DNA of 64,000 bases from Nectonema munidae (lineage: Eukaryota; Nematomorpha; Nectonematoida; Nectonematidae), in the NCBI GenBank assembly GCA_030549495.1, contig JAUIRK010000046.1, positions 558,001 to 622,000 of the forward strand. Direction: 5' to 3'. Made by a program: the position numbers and the translations under genes. The notes under the pieces are model-generated. The model did not search any database. It saw only the letters and a program-made list of their open reading frames with translations, and was not told the DNA's origin. Below are positions 36,236 through 45,766 of this stretch, piece by piece (the first letter of the stretch is position 1; the number at the start of each line of letters is the position of its first letter).

Positions 36236-36400
36236 GGAGGCGTGAGTAAGGTTGGTTAGATACCTTACTTCGATAGCGGAAGATCTCTGGTTCGATCCAG
36301 CGTCAAGCCGCCTTCATTGCTCATAGTTCGACACAAGCGGTGCAATTGCGCCTTGTCGATGAAAACACTTCAAGTTACCTTTACGTTAGGTACCTTTTTA
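36236..36400 (+). mobile_element. tRNA-derived SINE, copy 1
   Basis: The head contains an A-box-like GTTGGTTAGATACC and a perfect B box GGTTCGATCC (36289-36298), the internal promoter of RNA polymerase III. The body is GGTGCAATTGCGCCTTGTCG followed by ATGAAAACA, and the tail AGTTACCTTTACG. Two relatives lie at 44000-44129 (opposite strand) and 44992-45060. Confidence 0.8.
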
Positions 36401-36774
36401 AAAACGAATGAAGATCCAAAAATTGATACTCTCTGAGTAGATTGGAATGCTTAAGTCCTTAAAATTATATACCTTTGATATGCATCATGTAAAATATCTA
36501 TATAATTCTTCATTGTTGTAGTTCAGAGAATAAACATCGTGCCTTTCTCATATCTCTAGCCTGCTACATTTGAATAGCTCCGTACCCTTTTTGATTTTGT
36601 GCATATATACATCTATAAAGTTGAAGTGTAGTTAAATAATAATTTAACATTTTTGTTATTTTGATTTTGTGATAAATATTAACTTTTTGTTATATAGCTC
36701 TCCTGAATTTTTGTTTTACTGGGATTCCCGCCGGAATTTAAAGGAAAAATTATTAGTTCCAATTTTTCCGAGTA

Positions 36775-38633
36775 CCATATATGCCGGTGTATAAGTCGAC
36801 CCCCAAATTTTAAAACAAAATCGTGAAAAAAATGTATGTTCTTTCTATAAATCGCCCAGGTTTTCAAACAGGAAGTTTGAGCCTTAACAATTAAATAAAG
36901 AAGAAAATGAAAGTAGATCACAAAAATATATTTACAACAATTTCTAAGATAATTAAATATATAAAGTTACATTTTCGCATGTGTTGTGTATTTCTATTTT
37001 ACATGTTGATTTCAAATAAATGTTCAGAATCCTTCAAATTCTTCGAGTTCATTATTGCTTTCTCCAAATAGTTCGTTCCATTCTTCTTCCCTAATTTTAT
37101 CCTCATGCATTTATCGTTCTCCTCTATGCCTTGCTCTTCCCATACGAAATCGTCTTCGGTTCCATCCAGTGCATTGGAAATGCCGCACTTTTTGAATGCA
37201 CGCTGAACTGTTGTTAGCTGAATTCCGTGCCACGATTCAACATCCCACTTGCAAATGATCTCAAGCGGTGTTGCTTTCATGATCCTAGACTTGGTGTACG
37301 TTTTCTTGCCTTCCATCATCCAGTCTGTCCACTTCTCGCGCATTAAGTCCTTGAATGGCTTGTTCAGAGATACGTAAAGAGGCTGAACTAGGCTAGTCAG
37401 TCCTCCCGGGATAACCGCAACATCGCTCTTGGATCCGGCTAGCTTCCATTTGACAGAGTCCACCAAATAAGCACTGAATGAATTCCACACTAATAAGCTC
37501 TTTTTGCATCAATCCACAACTTCTTTACGCTAGCTTCGTCCATCCACCCTTTGGGGTGGCAGTCTAGTACCACGCCCGACGGAAAGTTACCTTTGGGTAG
37601 CGTTTTTCACTTGAATATAACCATCGGTTTTAACTTTGTTTCATCAGTCAAACATGCTAACACAACTGTAAAGCGTGTTTTTTCGTGTCCAGTTGTTTTG
37701 ACTTGGACCGTTTTTTCACCTTTACTTGACACTTTTTTCTACGTTGGCATGTCAAACCAAACTGGAGTCTCCTCGAGTCGGCTTTTTTCCTTTTTTATAA
37801 TGTACGCTTGGAAGATAAGCAATCGACAACGCCCCTAACCGTATCATGTACCGTGTTATAATCAAACCAGATTCCCTTTCGTCTTGAATCCATTTTGCCA
37901 GATCGCCCTCAAGATCAGGCCATTGACGGTTCTTTCCTCTTTCTGTACATTTGTTCCTGGGCATTTCTGCGATTTTAGCCGCGTTTTTTCCAATCGGGGA
38001 CCAGCTTTTCGTTGACTTTTTATTTTCTTGCCACACCACATTTGTTCGTCTCTTCAGCACATTTGATCACAAGCCACATGAAAAGAACAGAACGCTTTGC
38101 GCTGTGCTTAAAACGGTGTTAGACTTCATACTTCGTTGTTTGGTATACTGCTTAAATGTTTGTGCAAGTTCACAACTAAAAAGTAAAAATATTGGGTATT
38201 TAGGAGAAATGTGCCACGAAATTTATTATTATATAAAACATTGTTTTGACTTGTACCGAGTCCTTTTGCACAGAAAAAATGAGCGCATGCATAAAAAATA
38301 TCAAATCATTGCATCACAATAAACTTACCTTATCTTGTTTTACTTGTTTTTACTTCACACAAGTTAGGCCACGTGATTTGCAATGTTTATGAAAATTGCA
38401 CACGAAAGATCTACCTATCGTGCCCCTAAAAATAATCTTTCCACATGTATTTTTGTTTATGAGACATCTTCAATGAGTATTAGTGTAGTTTCAACGCTAT
38501 GCATGTCTGTAATTCGCGGGGTTTAACTTCGTATTTTGAAGTTTGCATCTTGTGTTCGTTGTATAAGTCGAGGACGAATTTTTAGATTAAAATTTAGGTG
38601 CTCAAAGGTTAACTTATACATCAGCATATACGG
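36775..38633 (-). mobile_element. Tigger-like transposon (pogo), inactive
   Basis: A 1,859-bp element with TA on both sides. Ends are CCATATATGCCGGTGTATAA (left) and CCGTATATGCTGATGTATAA (read from the right). It carries a broken transposase on the minus strand. An internal GTATAAGTCGAGG near 38561 repeats part of the terminus. Confidence 0.88.
36999..38090 (-). pseudogene. Tigger transposase remnant
   Basis: Two blocks survive. At 38060-37752 is the DNA-binding CENP-B/Tc5-type helix-turn-helix region (WPDLEGDLAKWIQDERESG). At 37490-36999 is the end of the DDE_1 catalytic domain (VAVIPGGLTSLVQPLYVSLN, KPFKDLMREKWTDWM). The position where relatives have a catalytic Asp (WDSF) reads WNSF. The region between is frameshifted. 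Transposase of this family cuts and pastes the element at TA sites; this copy cannot. Confidence 0.85.
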
Positions 38634-39255
38634 TAACAATTATTTTTTAATCTTGGTTCAAAAGTTTGAGTAAGAAAAATATGAGATTAAGGATAAAAAG
38701 ATACATTTCTAATAAAAAAAATTTGTCCATCTAAATAAATGTTAAAAGTTTTTTAATTGCTCTTTATGCTTTATACGAGCAAAAATTAACGTTGAAGGTA
38801 TGAAAAAAAAATTAAAAAATATTATTGTGTACAAAAGAAAAAGGTATAAATTTCCACAAATATTTCTTCCAAAAATTTTAAACCTTCACTTTCTATTTAA
38901 ATGGCCATATTTAAATTCACGTCTACATACCTGTCAATTCATAGACCCATATCCTTGATAGATTTTCAAAAAAATTACTTTTCTGACTGAATATATGTGT
39001 AGGTAGTATATAAAGATTATATAAAATGATTCTTTGTTTTTCTGTGTTACTAATCAAGCTTGGCAACATTTCGTTGCTAAAAATTAAAAAAAAATTTTTT
39101 TATCAGATCCTATAAAAAAAATTCCTCAGGATTGTTTTTAATTCGTTTCAGATATGTCATATTTCAAATTGATTATGATTTTCATATAATTTTTGTTGCT
39201 GCTTTTAATTTCCTATAGTTTTAAAACTTATTTTTTTTTAGAAAACGTCTATTAG

Positions 39256-42200
39256 ATGGATAATAATGTGCTTTCTGACAAGATTAAATACTTCCTCCAA
39301 GATTGGATTGATGTTAGAAATAAAAAAATTTTTGCAAGTTTTGATTTTAATGATTTTTGGTTATTTGCCAATAAATTTGACAAAATGCAAGAAAAAGTTT
39401 CTTCAGTTTCGCGTAAAAAGTTATTTATCGATAATTCCGAAGGCCAAAGGGATCCAAAATTTGTAAAGTTGTTTCAAAGATTTCATCTTTTCTATGAACA
39501 AGTCAATAGACTGTCCCTTCCATTTTCTTCAACTTCAATAAATACCTTTTACAAAACCGTATTAAATCTCTACATTGACTTTTCCTATAAAAATGCAGTT
39601 AAAAAGCTAGAAGTTTTGAGCGAAAGTGCCAAAAACCTTCCTATATACCAATACAAAGATGAAATTGTAGACAAATTGAAGCAAGGTGTTCGCGTCCTTG
39701 TTGTAGCCGGCGATACTGGTTGTGGAAAGTCGACTCAAGTTCCACAATATCTACTGTCTACCGGCTACACTAAAATCATTTGCACACAGCCCAGGCGCAT
39801 AGCGTGTATAGGCCTATGCAACAGAGTTTGCAAGGAACTGGGAGAGGAACCATTTGGTCAAGTAGGCTACAAAATTCGCTTTGAAAGTGAGTATAGCAGC
39901 GTTAATAACGACCTGCTTTTTGTCACTGAGGGAATCCTATTACGCACCTTGTGTTCGGATTCCTTGCTGAATTGCGCAGACATCATACTTATGGATGAAG
40001 TTCATGAAAGACACATTACTACCGATTTTTTGTTAGGATCTCTTAAGTGCTTGTTGCGGCATAGGAAAGAGTTGAAAATCATTTTGATGTCAGCAACTAT
40101 TAATCTCGATCTCTTTACCGCATACTTTAGAGAATTTAGTTGTCATTTAATACAAGTTCCAGGCAGACTCTATCCTATAGACGTTGTGTATGCATCTGCG
40201 CCTTCTCCTGTTTCCCAGAAAAAGTGTGGAAAGTTCAGTTCAGATAAGTACCTATTTATTTTACAATCGATAGATTCTAAGTATAGTGCGGATGATCTAG
40301 GTGACGTTTTAGTTTTTTTACCGGGAATGACAGAGATTCAAAAAGTATACTCGAAGTTGAATGATTACGCTAAATATTGTCAAAAGTGGATCATTTTGAT
40401 TTTGCATTCTTCGATTTCTCTCAGTGAGCAGGATAAAGTTTTCAACTATCCTCCTGAAGGCGTCAGAAAGTGTATTCTTTCAACAAACATAGCTGAAACT
40501 TCCGTCACGATTGATGGCGTACGATTTGTCATTGATAGTGGGCAAGTGAAAGAAATGCGATACGATCCGAAATGCAAGATGCAACGTCTGCAATTATTTT
40601 GGGTGAGTAAAGCGAGCGCTGAACAACGTAAGGGCAGAGCAGGCAGGACCGGGCCTGGTATCTGTTATAGAATGTATCATAGCAAACAGTATGAGGAGTT
40701 CGTTGATTATACCTCTTCTGAAATACTGAACATGCCTCTTCACTCTCTCATACTGCAAATGCTTTCTTTGGGCTTAACTGATCCGAAAAACTTTCCCTTT
40801 ATCCAGCCACCCCCTACTGAATCCATAGACGACTCCATCAAATACCTACTTGGCATTAATGCTATACAGAATAACGCGTGTGAAGGATCAGAGGGCGAGG
40901 AGTTGCACATTACAACATTAGGCCTTGCACTAAATAACTTTCCTGTAGACGTTAGCTTGGCCAAGATGTTACTCATTTCAAAGTTGATTGGCTACGAGCG
41001 TCTGTTATTAAGTCTCGTTGCGTTGCTAAGTGTGCAATCCATTTTCACCAATTGGGGTCAGAGAAGTGTGGATGCGATTGACGCTCGTTCCAGTCTCGTT
41101 TCGAGGGAGTATGGAGACCCAGTGACTTTACTAAATATACTTAATGCTTGGATCAAGTTAAAGATTGAAGGTAAAGTGAATGCGTACAAGTGGTGTAAAA
41201 GAATAGGCGTTGAAGAGCAGCGTATGTTTGAAGTTTTGAAGTTGAGAAATCAATTCCACAAAATGCTCCACTCTCTCAGTGCGGAAGAAGGTAAAGATGA
41301 AAATAACGACTCTTATATGCGCTCAAAAAGAAGAGGCCGATTTTTATCCAAAAAAAAGAAGGATTGCATATTGAAAAATCGTTCAACTTCTCGTGAAAGT
41401 ATTGACTCTGTAAGTGAGTCTGATAATGAAGAATTCAAAAGCTACGAAATAGACTTTGAGAACTATGAAAATAGGAAGTATTTGAAAGCAATTCACATTG
41501 AACAGCTTTCCGCTAAAGATTGTATTGCTGTTAATTTTGTTCTTTGTGCCTCCCTGTACCCTCAAATTGCAATCGTAGATGAATTCAATGATTTTTCCGG
41601 TGACAACGACTTGATATTTCACACAAATAAAAAACTTTTTGTTCTTCTTCACCCACACTCAAGCCTGGCCCCTCCAGACTCAACATTTAGTAAGCCAAGC
41701 ATACCATCCTACTTCAACACGTTACTTGGCTTTGTTTCGTTGTTGGAAACTACGAAACCATATCTGATTCAGGTATTTCGCTTCACTGCTCTCCCTTTTT
41801 TGCTCTTTTTCGCTTCCAATATCTCAACAAATTTTGCCGCTTCCCGTATCATTTGTGATAATTGGCTAGAATTTACTTTAACCACTCGCACAATTCAGCA
41901 TAATTTCGTAGCTAAAGTTGTTTCTCTTCGACTACAATGGCAAACTCTGCTAGAATCTTATTGCACCAATTTTAACCTTAACTCTATTGCATCTGAATTA
42001 AAAAAGTTTTTGAGTGTACTCTTCAACGATGTCTTAACACTCAACACCATCGAGTACTCAATTAAAAGGGTCTCGCTCACCTCTACTTCATTGAAAATGC
42101 TTGAAATGGATAATGCTTTGAAAAAGAATTTTGAATTGTTCGCAAAAGATTATGTTATCCAAAAGTTCTCTTGCCAGCAAAATTCCAAAAAAAGAGGCAT

Positions 42201-42540
42201 TGAATTTTTCTTAACTCCTTATTTTGCATATGGAACTCTTGCCTATAACTCCGATGATTCCATAAGTACCTTCAGTGAAGGAGATATTCAATACGAATAC
42301 ATTTGTTCTAAATGCCAAGGGTTGCTTTTTCACCTCTATCAAATACTTGTACATGAACTAATTTGTCAATCAAATGAACCATCTCTAAAAGAAAATTCAG
42401 AAGAAAAAGAAGAACTTAGTTATGGAAATCAAGGAAAGTTTCATTTGGAATGCGAGTACTGCAAAAAGTCTTTCAATTTTGTTTCTATAAAAGATGTGCT
42501 TACACACAAAAAACATTGTAATAAAAATCATTCCATTTAA
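39256..42540 (+). CDS. DHX34: DHX34-type DEAH/RHA RNA helicase
   Basis: An ATP-dependent RNA helicase of the DEAH/RHA group, orthologous to DHX34, which in animals acts with SMG1 and UPF1 in nonsense-mediated mRNA decay. It is an uninterrupted 1094-codon frame; an in-frame TAG sits directly before ATG, and an acceptor (TTTTTTTTAG, 39241) just upstream suggests an intron in the 5' UTR. Motifs: I GDTGCGKST (152-160), Ia TQPRRIA (177), II DEVH (247-250, the DHX34 variant of DEAH), III SAT (279), IV LVFLPG (352), V STNIAETSVTIDG (409) and VI QRKGRAGR (457). Winged-helix, ratchet and OB-fold regions follow, with a basic linker near 690 (RSKRRGRFLSKKKK). Near the C-terminus lie Cys pairs (CSKC, then CEYC...HKKHC), as in DHX34's zinc-finger-like tail. 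Length is near the vertebrate protein (about 1140). Confidence 0.95.
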   Translation: MDNNVLSDKIKYFLQDWIDVRNKKIFASFDFNDFWLFANKFDKMQEKVSSVSRKKLFIDNSEGQRDPKFVKLFQRFHLFYEQVNRLSLPFSSTSINTFYKTVLNLYIDFSYKNAVKKLEVLSESAKNLPIYQYKDEIVDKLKQGVRVLVVAGDTGCGKSTQVPQYLLSTGYTKIICTQPRRIACIGLCNRVCKELGEEPFGQVGYKIRFESEYSSVNNDLLFVTEGILLRTLCSDSLLNCADIILMDEVHERHITTDFLLGSLKCLLRHRKELKIILMSATINLDLFTAYFREFSCHLIQVPGRLYPIDVVYASAPSPVSQKKCGKFSSDKYLFILQSIDSKYSADDLGDVLVFLPGMTEIQKVYSKLNDYAKYCQKWIILILHSSISLSEQDKVFNYPPEGVRKCILSTNIAETSVTIDGVRFVIDSGQVKEMRYDPKCKMQRLQLFWVSKASAEQRKGRAGRTGPGICYRMYHSKQYEEFVDYTSSEILNMPLHSLILQMLSLGLTDPKNFPFIQPPPTESIDDSIKYLLGINAIQNNACEGSEGEELHITTLGLALNNFPVDVSLAKMLLISKLIGYERLLLSLVALLSVQSIFTNWGQRSVDAIDARSSLVSREYGDPVTLLNILNAWIKLKIEGKVNAYKWCKRIGVEEQRMFEVLKLRNQFHKMLHSLSAEEGKDENNDSYMRSKRRGRFLSKKKKDCILKNRSTSRESIDSVSESDNEEFKSYEIDFENYENRKYLKAIHIEQLSAKDCIAVNFVLCASLYPQIAIVDEFNDFSGDNDLIFHTNKKLFVLLHPHSSLAPPDSTFSKPSIPSYFNTLLGFVSLLETTKPYLIQVFRFTALPFLLFFASNISTNFAASRIICDNWLEFTLTTRTIQHNFVAKVVSLRLQWQTLLESYCTNFNLNSIASELKKFLSVLFNDVLTLNTIEYSIKRVSLTSTSLKMLEMDNALKKNFELFAKDYVIQKFSCQQNSKKRGIEFFLTPYFAYGTLAYNSDDSISTFSEGDIQYEYICSKCQGLLFHLYQILVHELICQSNEPSLKENSEEKEELSYGNQGKFHLECEYCKKSFNFVSIKDVLTHKKHCNKNHSI

Positions 42541-42549
42541 TTCCTACTG

Positions 42550-43250
42550 CTTTTGCTTGATAGAATGTCCATGTATTTACTTGTATACATTAAGGAGGTG
42601 TGATATTTTAAGTGCCGCTGTTTCAGTGAAACGATTTCAGGGATTTGCTGTTTTAGTGCTGGGAGAATTAAATACAAGATATTTATTATAAAGTTAGAAA
42701 ATTACCAAGGATTGGTCTAGAGTTTGGGAGATAAAGATCTCTATTTTTTATTGTCTATTTTCTTCGAAGTAGATCTAAGCATTTGAAAAAACCTATAAAA
42801 CATTTTCATAAACTGAAGAAAATGTATTTGATGAGCATTTTATTTTAAAAATTATTTAAAGATAAACGAAGTGAAAGTGGATATCATAGACAATTGCTGG
42901 GATGTTCAACCAACAGATGAAAAAGCAAAAAATGTTTCGCTGCATAAAAACTAGCAGAAATAAGCTTGAGAGTTTTAGAGTCGATTTTCATATCCAAATT
43001 CATTTTGTATTGTACGATTTTATCTATATTTATAGTTTATACGAACATTAGATATAAAATTGATAATTATCCGTGTCTCTACCTGTTAGCTAGGCCTTGG
43101 ATCCGTCATTGAGGTAAGCCTCATTAGTAACGTTTGTCTTAACGCCCGACTTCAATATAACAAGTTCAAGGTTTGGAAACCTTTGCTTTCAACACAAAAG
43201 ACATAATTTTGCTTTCTCGATTAAAATACCCTACGGTAAATTTACCCTAT
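42550..43250. other. Downstream of DHX34, no gene seen
   Basis: 3' flank of the helicase gene. A sequence reading CAATGACGGATCCAAGG from 43112 downward looks like a single hAT end, related to that at 27959. No exon seen. Confidence 0.4.
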
Positions 43251-43254
43251 CCTT

Positions 43255-43530
43255 CTTCTACACCTTGTCCCCAAGTTGGGGGTCGATGGCCATGATCTTG
43301 AGCTTTCATTTTCCTCTATCCTCAGCATCATCTTGTTTTTGATCATGGCATTTTAATTGAAGCGTAGTTTTATAGCCGGATGCTCTTCCTGACGCCAACC
43401 ATTTTGTTTTAGGAGCTTGAAACCCTTAGCCTTTGCTTACTCTACCAACAAGGCAGCGGGAATTTGAAATCAGAGTTGCTCTCTCCTAGAACATCTGCCG
43501 GCCAAGGCTAACGAAACGAGCATGCTCTAC
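43255..43530 (-). mobile_element. SINE-like element with RTE-type tail
   Basis: On the minus strand a tRNA-like head has an A-box-like TTGGTAGAGTAAGC and a B-box-like GGGTTTCAAGCTCC. It is followed by GGTTGGCGTCAGGAAGAGCA and TCCGGC, wording common in 3' regions of RTE-type LINEs and the SINEs that use them. It ends in ATGATGCTGAGGATAGAGG. Exact borders are unclear. Confidence 0.5.
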
Positions 43531-43677
43531 CCTATCCTTATTCATTAATTTTTCTGCGAAGCCTACTACCTTCATAAAATATGTGGCTTAACTTGTCCGG
43601 AATAAAAACGTTTGTAAGTGCCGCCTTTTATGTATTAATTGATGTGGCGCAGAGTCATTGAAAAATAGACGTGGAAT

Positions 43678-43922
43678 CAGAGGCGTACCCAGGACAATAT
43701 TTCAAGAGGCGCAAAAAATTTTTTTTGAAAAATACAATATCATTTATATTGTTATTTTTTTAATTAAATTTAGTCATAACCAATTATCTGCTAAATGTTT
43801 ATTGTGCATATAAAAATAGATAACTTAAGAAAAATTTAAAAACATGTTTTTTGTCCTTGAGTTTATTTTAAAAGATGAAAAAAAAAAAGGGGGGGGAGAA
43901 AATTTAGCTGCATACGTCCCTG
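43678..43922. mobile_element. Probable hAT MITE
   Basis: Ends CAGAGGCGTACCCAG and, from the right, CAGGGACGTATGCAG are imperfect inverted repeats. A poly-G run lies near 43889. No target duplication recognised. Confidence 0.5.
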
Positions 43923-43999
43923 CTCTATAATAAGACAAAATTTCTTCCATAAAAAAGTTTTAGTATAATATTATATTTGAAATGGGATACAAAAAATAA

Positions 44000-44129
44000 A
44001 TGTACCACGTGTGTTCTCATCGAGAAGGCACAACAATTGTGCCTCTTGGACGAAAGCAGGCTTGATGTTGTATCAAACCCAAGACGTTGAATTATCTAAT
44101 TCAGGATCTAAACAACCCTACTCACATCC
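44000..44129 (-). mobile_element. tRNA-derived SINE, copy 2
   Basis: Read on the minus strand it follows the same order as the copy at 36236: GTGAGTAGGGTTGTTTAGAT, a B box GGGTTTGATACAAC, CATCAAGCCTGC, GGCACAATTGTTGTGCCTTC and TCGATGAGAACAC. Diverged but collinear. It lies about 660 bp from the tRNA-Asp gene. Confidence 0.75.
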
Positions 44130-44732
44130 CCTCAATTGATACAAATTGGATACAAGCGAGAGTATCTGCAGAAAATTTTGATAAATAAGTTTATTTCACA
44201 TAAAAAGTATTCAATTGAAGTTAAGATGAATATCATTCTTTCTCCTAAACATTATTTAAAAGAACTGAACAATATGTTTTTTGTTAATATTAAAAAAGTT
44301 TTTGAAGTTAAATTTCATTCATAATTTATTGATTCAGTCTTTTTTTAGCATATAATATAACATTTTATTTTTCTTAATCAAAATTTCAAAGGGTTAAAGT
44401 AAATTTATTTGTACATCTGTAAAAAAAGCTAATCATGAAAAAATATTGTTAATTATAAAACTTCTTTTAAAAACAATTACCAGATTCACGTTTAATATAC
44501 ACTTGAAACAATAAATATAAATTAAAAGTAACTTGATTCTTCAAAATTTAAACGAACTCACATGTGAAAAATAAAACAGGAGAAAGAAAAAAGTAATTGA
44601 AACGCTTTCATGATAGTGTAGCTTGAATATCTAAAATTTTCTAGTCGATCAAAATTTTTTACACTGATTAAACAAACGATGAATGAGCTTAAATTAGTTT
44701 CCCCAGTTCTGCCCTAGAGTGTTTGTAATATT

Positions 44733-44798
44733 CCAAGGAGATTTTCAATATTATTTTAATTAAAAAAATAATTAAAATTTTTGCAAAAATCTCCTTGG
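44733..44798. repeat. Inverted repeat mirroring the tRNA 3' end
   Basis: Arms 44733-44761 and 44770-44798 match at 22 of 29 positions; the outer 13 bp (CCAAGGAGATTTT) are perfect. The right arm includes the last 8 bases of the tRNA-Asp gene, so the acceptor-stem end is repeated as the outer arm of a hairpin directly downstream of the gene. Confidence 0.75.
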
Positions 44799-44862
44799 CG
44801 GGGAATCGAACCCCGGTCTCGCATGTGACAGACGCGGATACTAACCACTATACTACCAAGGA
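44791..44862 (-). tRNA. tRNA-Asp (GTC)
   Basis: 72 nt, minus strand, carrying aspartate to GAY codons. The acceptor stem TCCTTGG pairs with CCAAGGA, with G as discriminator base. The A box is in TAGTATAGTGGTTAGTAT, and the anticodon loop CTGTCAC (anticodon GTC) is closed by a CGCGT/ATGCG stem containing one G-T pair. The T arm is CGGGG-TTCGATT-CCCCG, giving a canonical B box GGTTCGATTCC. No intron. A TTTTT run directly downstream on the minus strand can terminate Pol III. The gene looks functional. Confidence 0.93.
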
Positions 44863-44991
44863 ATAATTTATGATCCAAAAATAATTTGATATTTTGAAAA
44901 AATATAAGATAAAGAAATTTTTTAAATGCCCAGCCCACCTATGGGGTATGAGAAACATTTTTATATTTAATTTGAAATATTTATTCATAAC

Positions 44992-45060
44992 TCAACGTCT
45001 TTGGTTCGATCCCGATCTTACGCAGCGAAATCTTTTTGATGCGGCAGGTACCTTTACCTA
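44992..45060 (+). mobile_element. SINE-related fragment, copy 3
   Basis: A truncated relative: a B box GGTTCGATCCC and the tail AGGTACCTTTACC survive; the middle body is missing. It lies 130 bp from the tRNA-Asp gene. Confidence 0.5.
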
Positions 45061-45766
45061 TAATTTCTTTTAAATGGAGTGAATTTTTTCTTCTTAAAAC
45101 TTGAGAGAGAACAAGTTAAAATTTTGTCTCTTTCCTTTAAATTTATAAGTCATACAATTTTTTTGATATCTATTTATTTATTAATGAATCACAAACAAAA
45201 ACAATAAGTTTATGTGGCGTTGATCTGAATATTGTTTCCAATCTCATGAGATATAACATATGCAAAGGCTTGATAATTATTAATTAACATGTATAATTGA
45301 ATTACTTTATTTTAAAATAATATTCATTCTAATGAGATTGCATTTATTTCGCAAAATGCTAAAAAAAATGCTATAATAACACAGTTAATTAAGAAAAATG
45401 GTTTTACTTTAATATAAATACACTCAAACCTGTTCTAAACGTCACCTTTATGAAACCACCACTTGTTTAATAGCACCTCAATTTTACAGTCCCAACAATA
45501 TTTACATTAAGGTACCCTGTAAAAGACCTCACCTGTGTAACGGCACCAAACGCCACTACATTGCAGTACTGATCTTAATATAAACTTGCACAAGAACGCC
45601 AAGCACCATGGTAAATTGATAGTCTTTCTTAATTTCTATCTCCATCACTAACAAATGATTGCTTGCAGCTGTTGACTTATTACATGACAAAACCTTATGA
45701 AGTTGTTTTATATGTGTTTGTTGTATATAAATCAAAAAATGTGTAATAGATACACTGTCATTTTAA

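Noticed and set aside
37551-38322. Plus-strand frames of 95 and 123 codons
   Set aside because: Antisense shadows of the minus-strand Tigger transposase remnant.
44756-44938. 60-codon frame across the tRNA-Asp gene
   Set aside because: Translation of a tRNA gene and flanks (GSIPRQG comes from the T arm).
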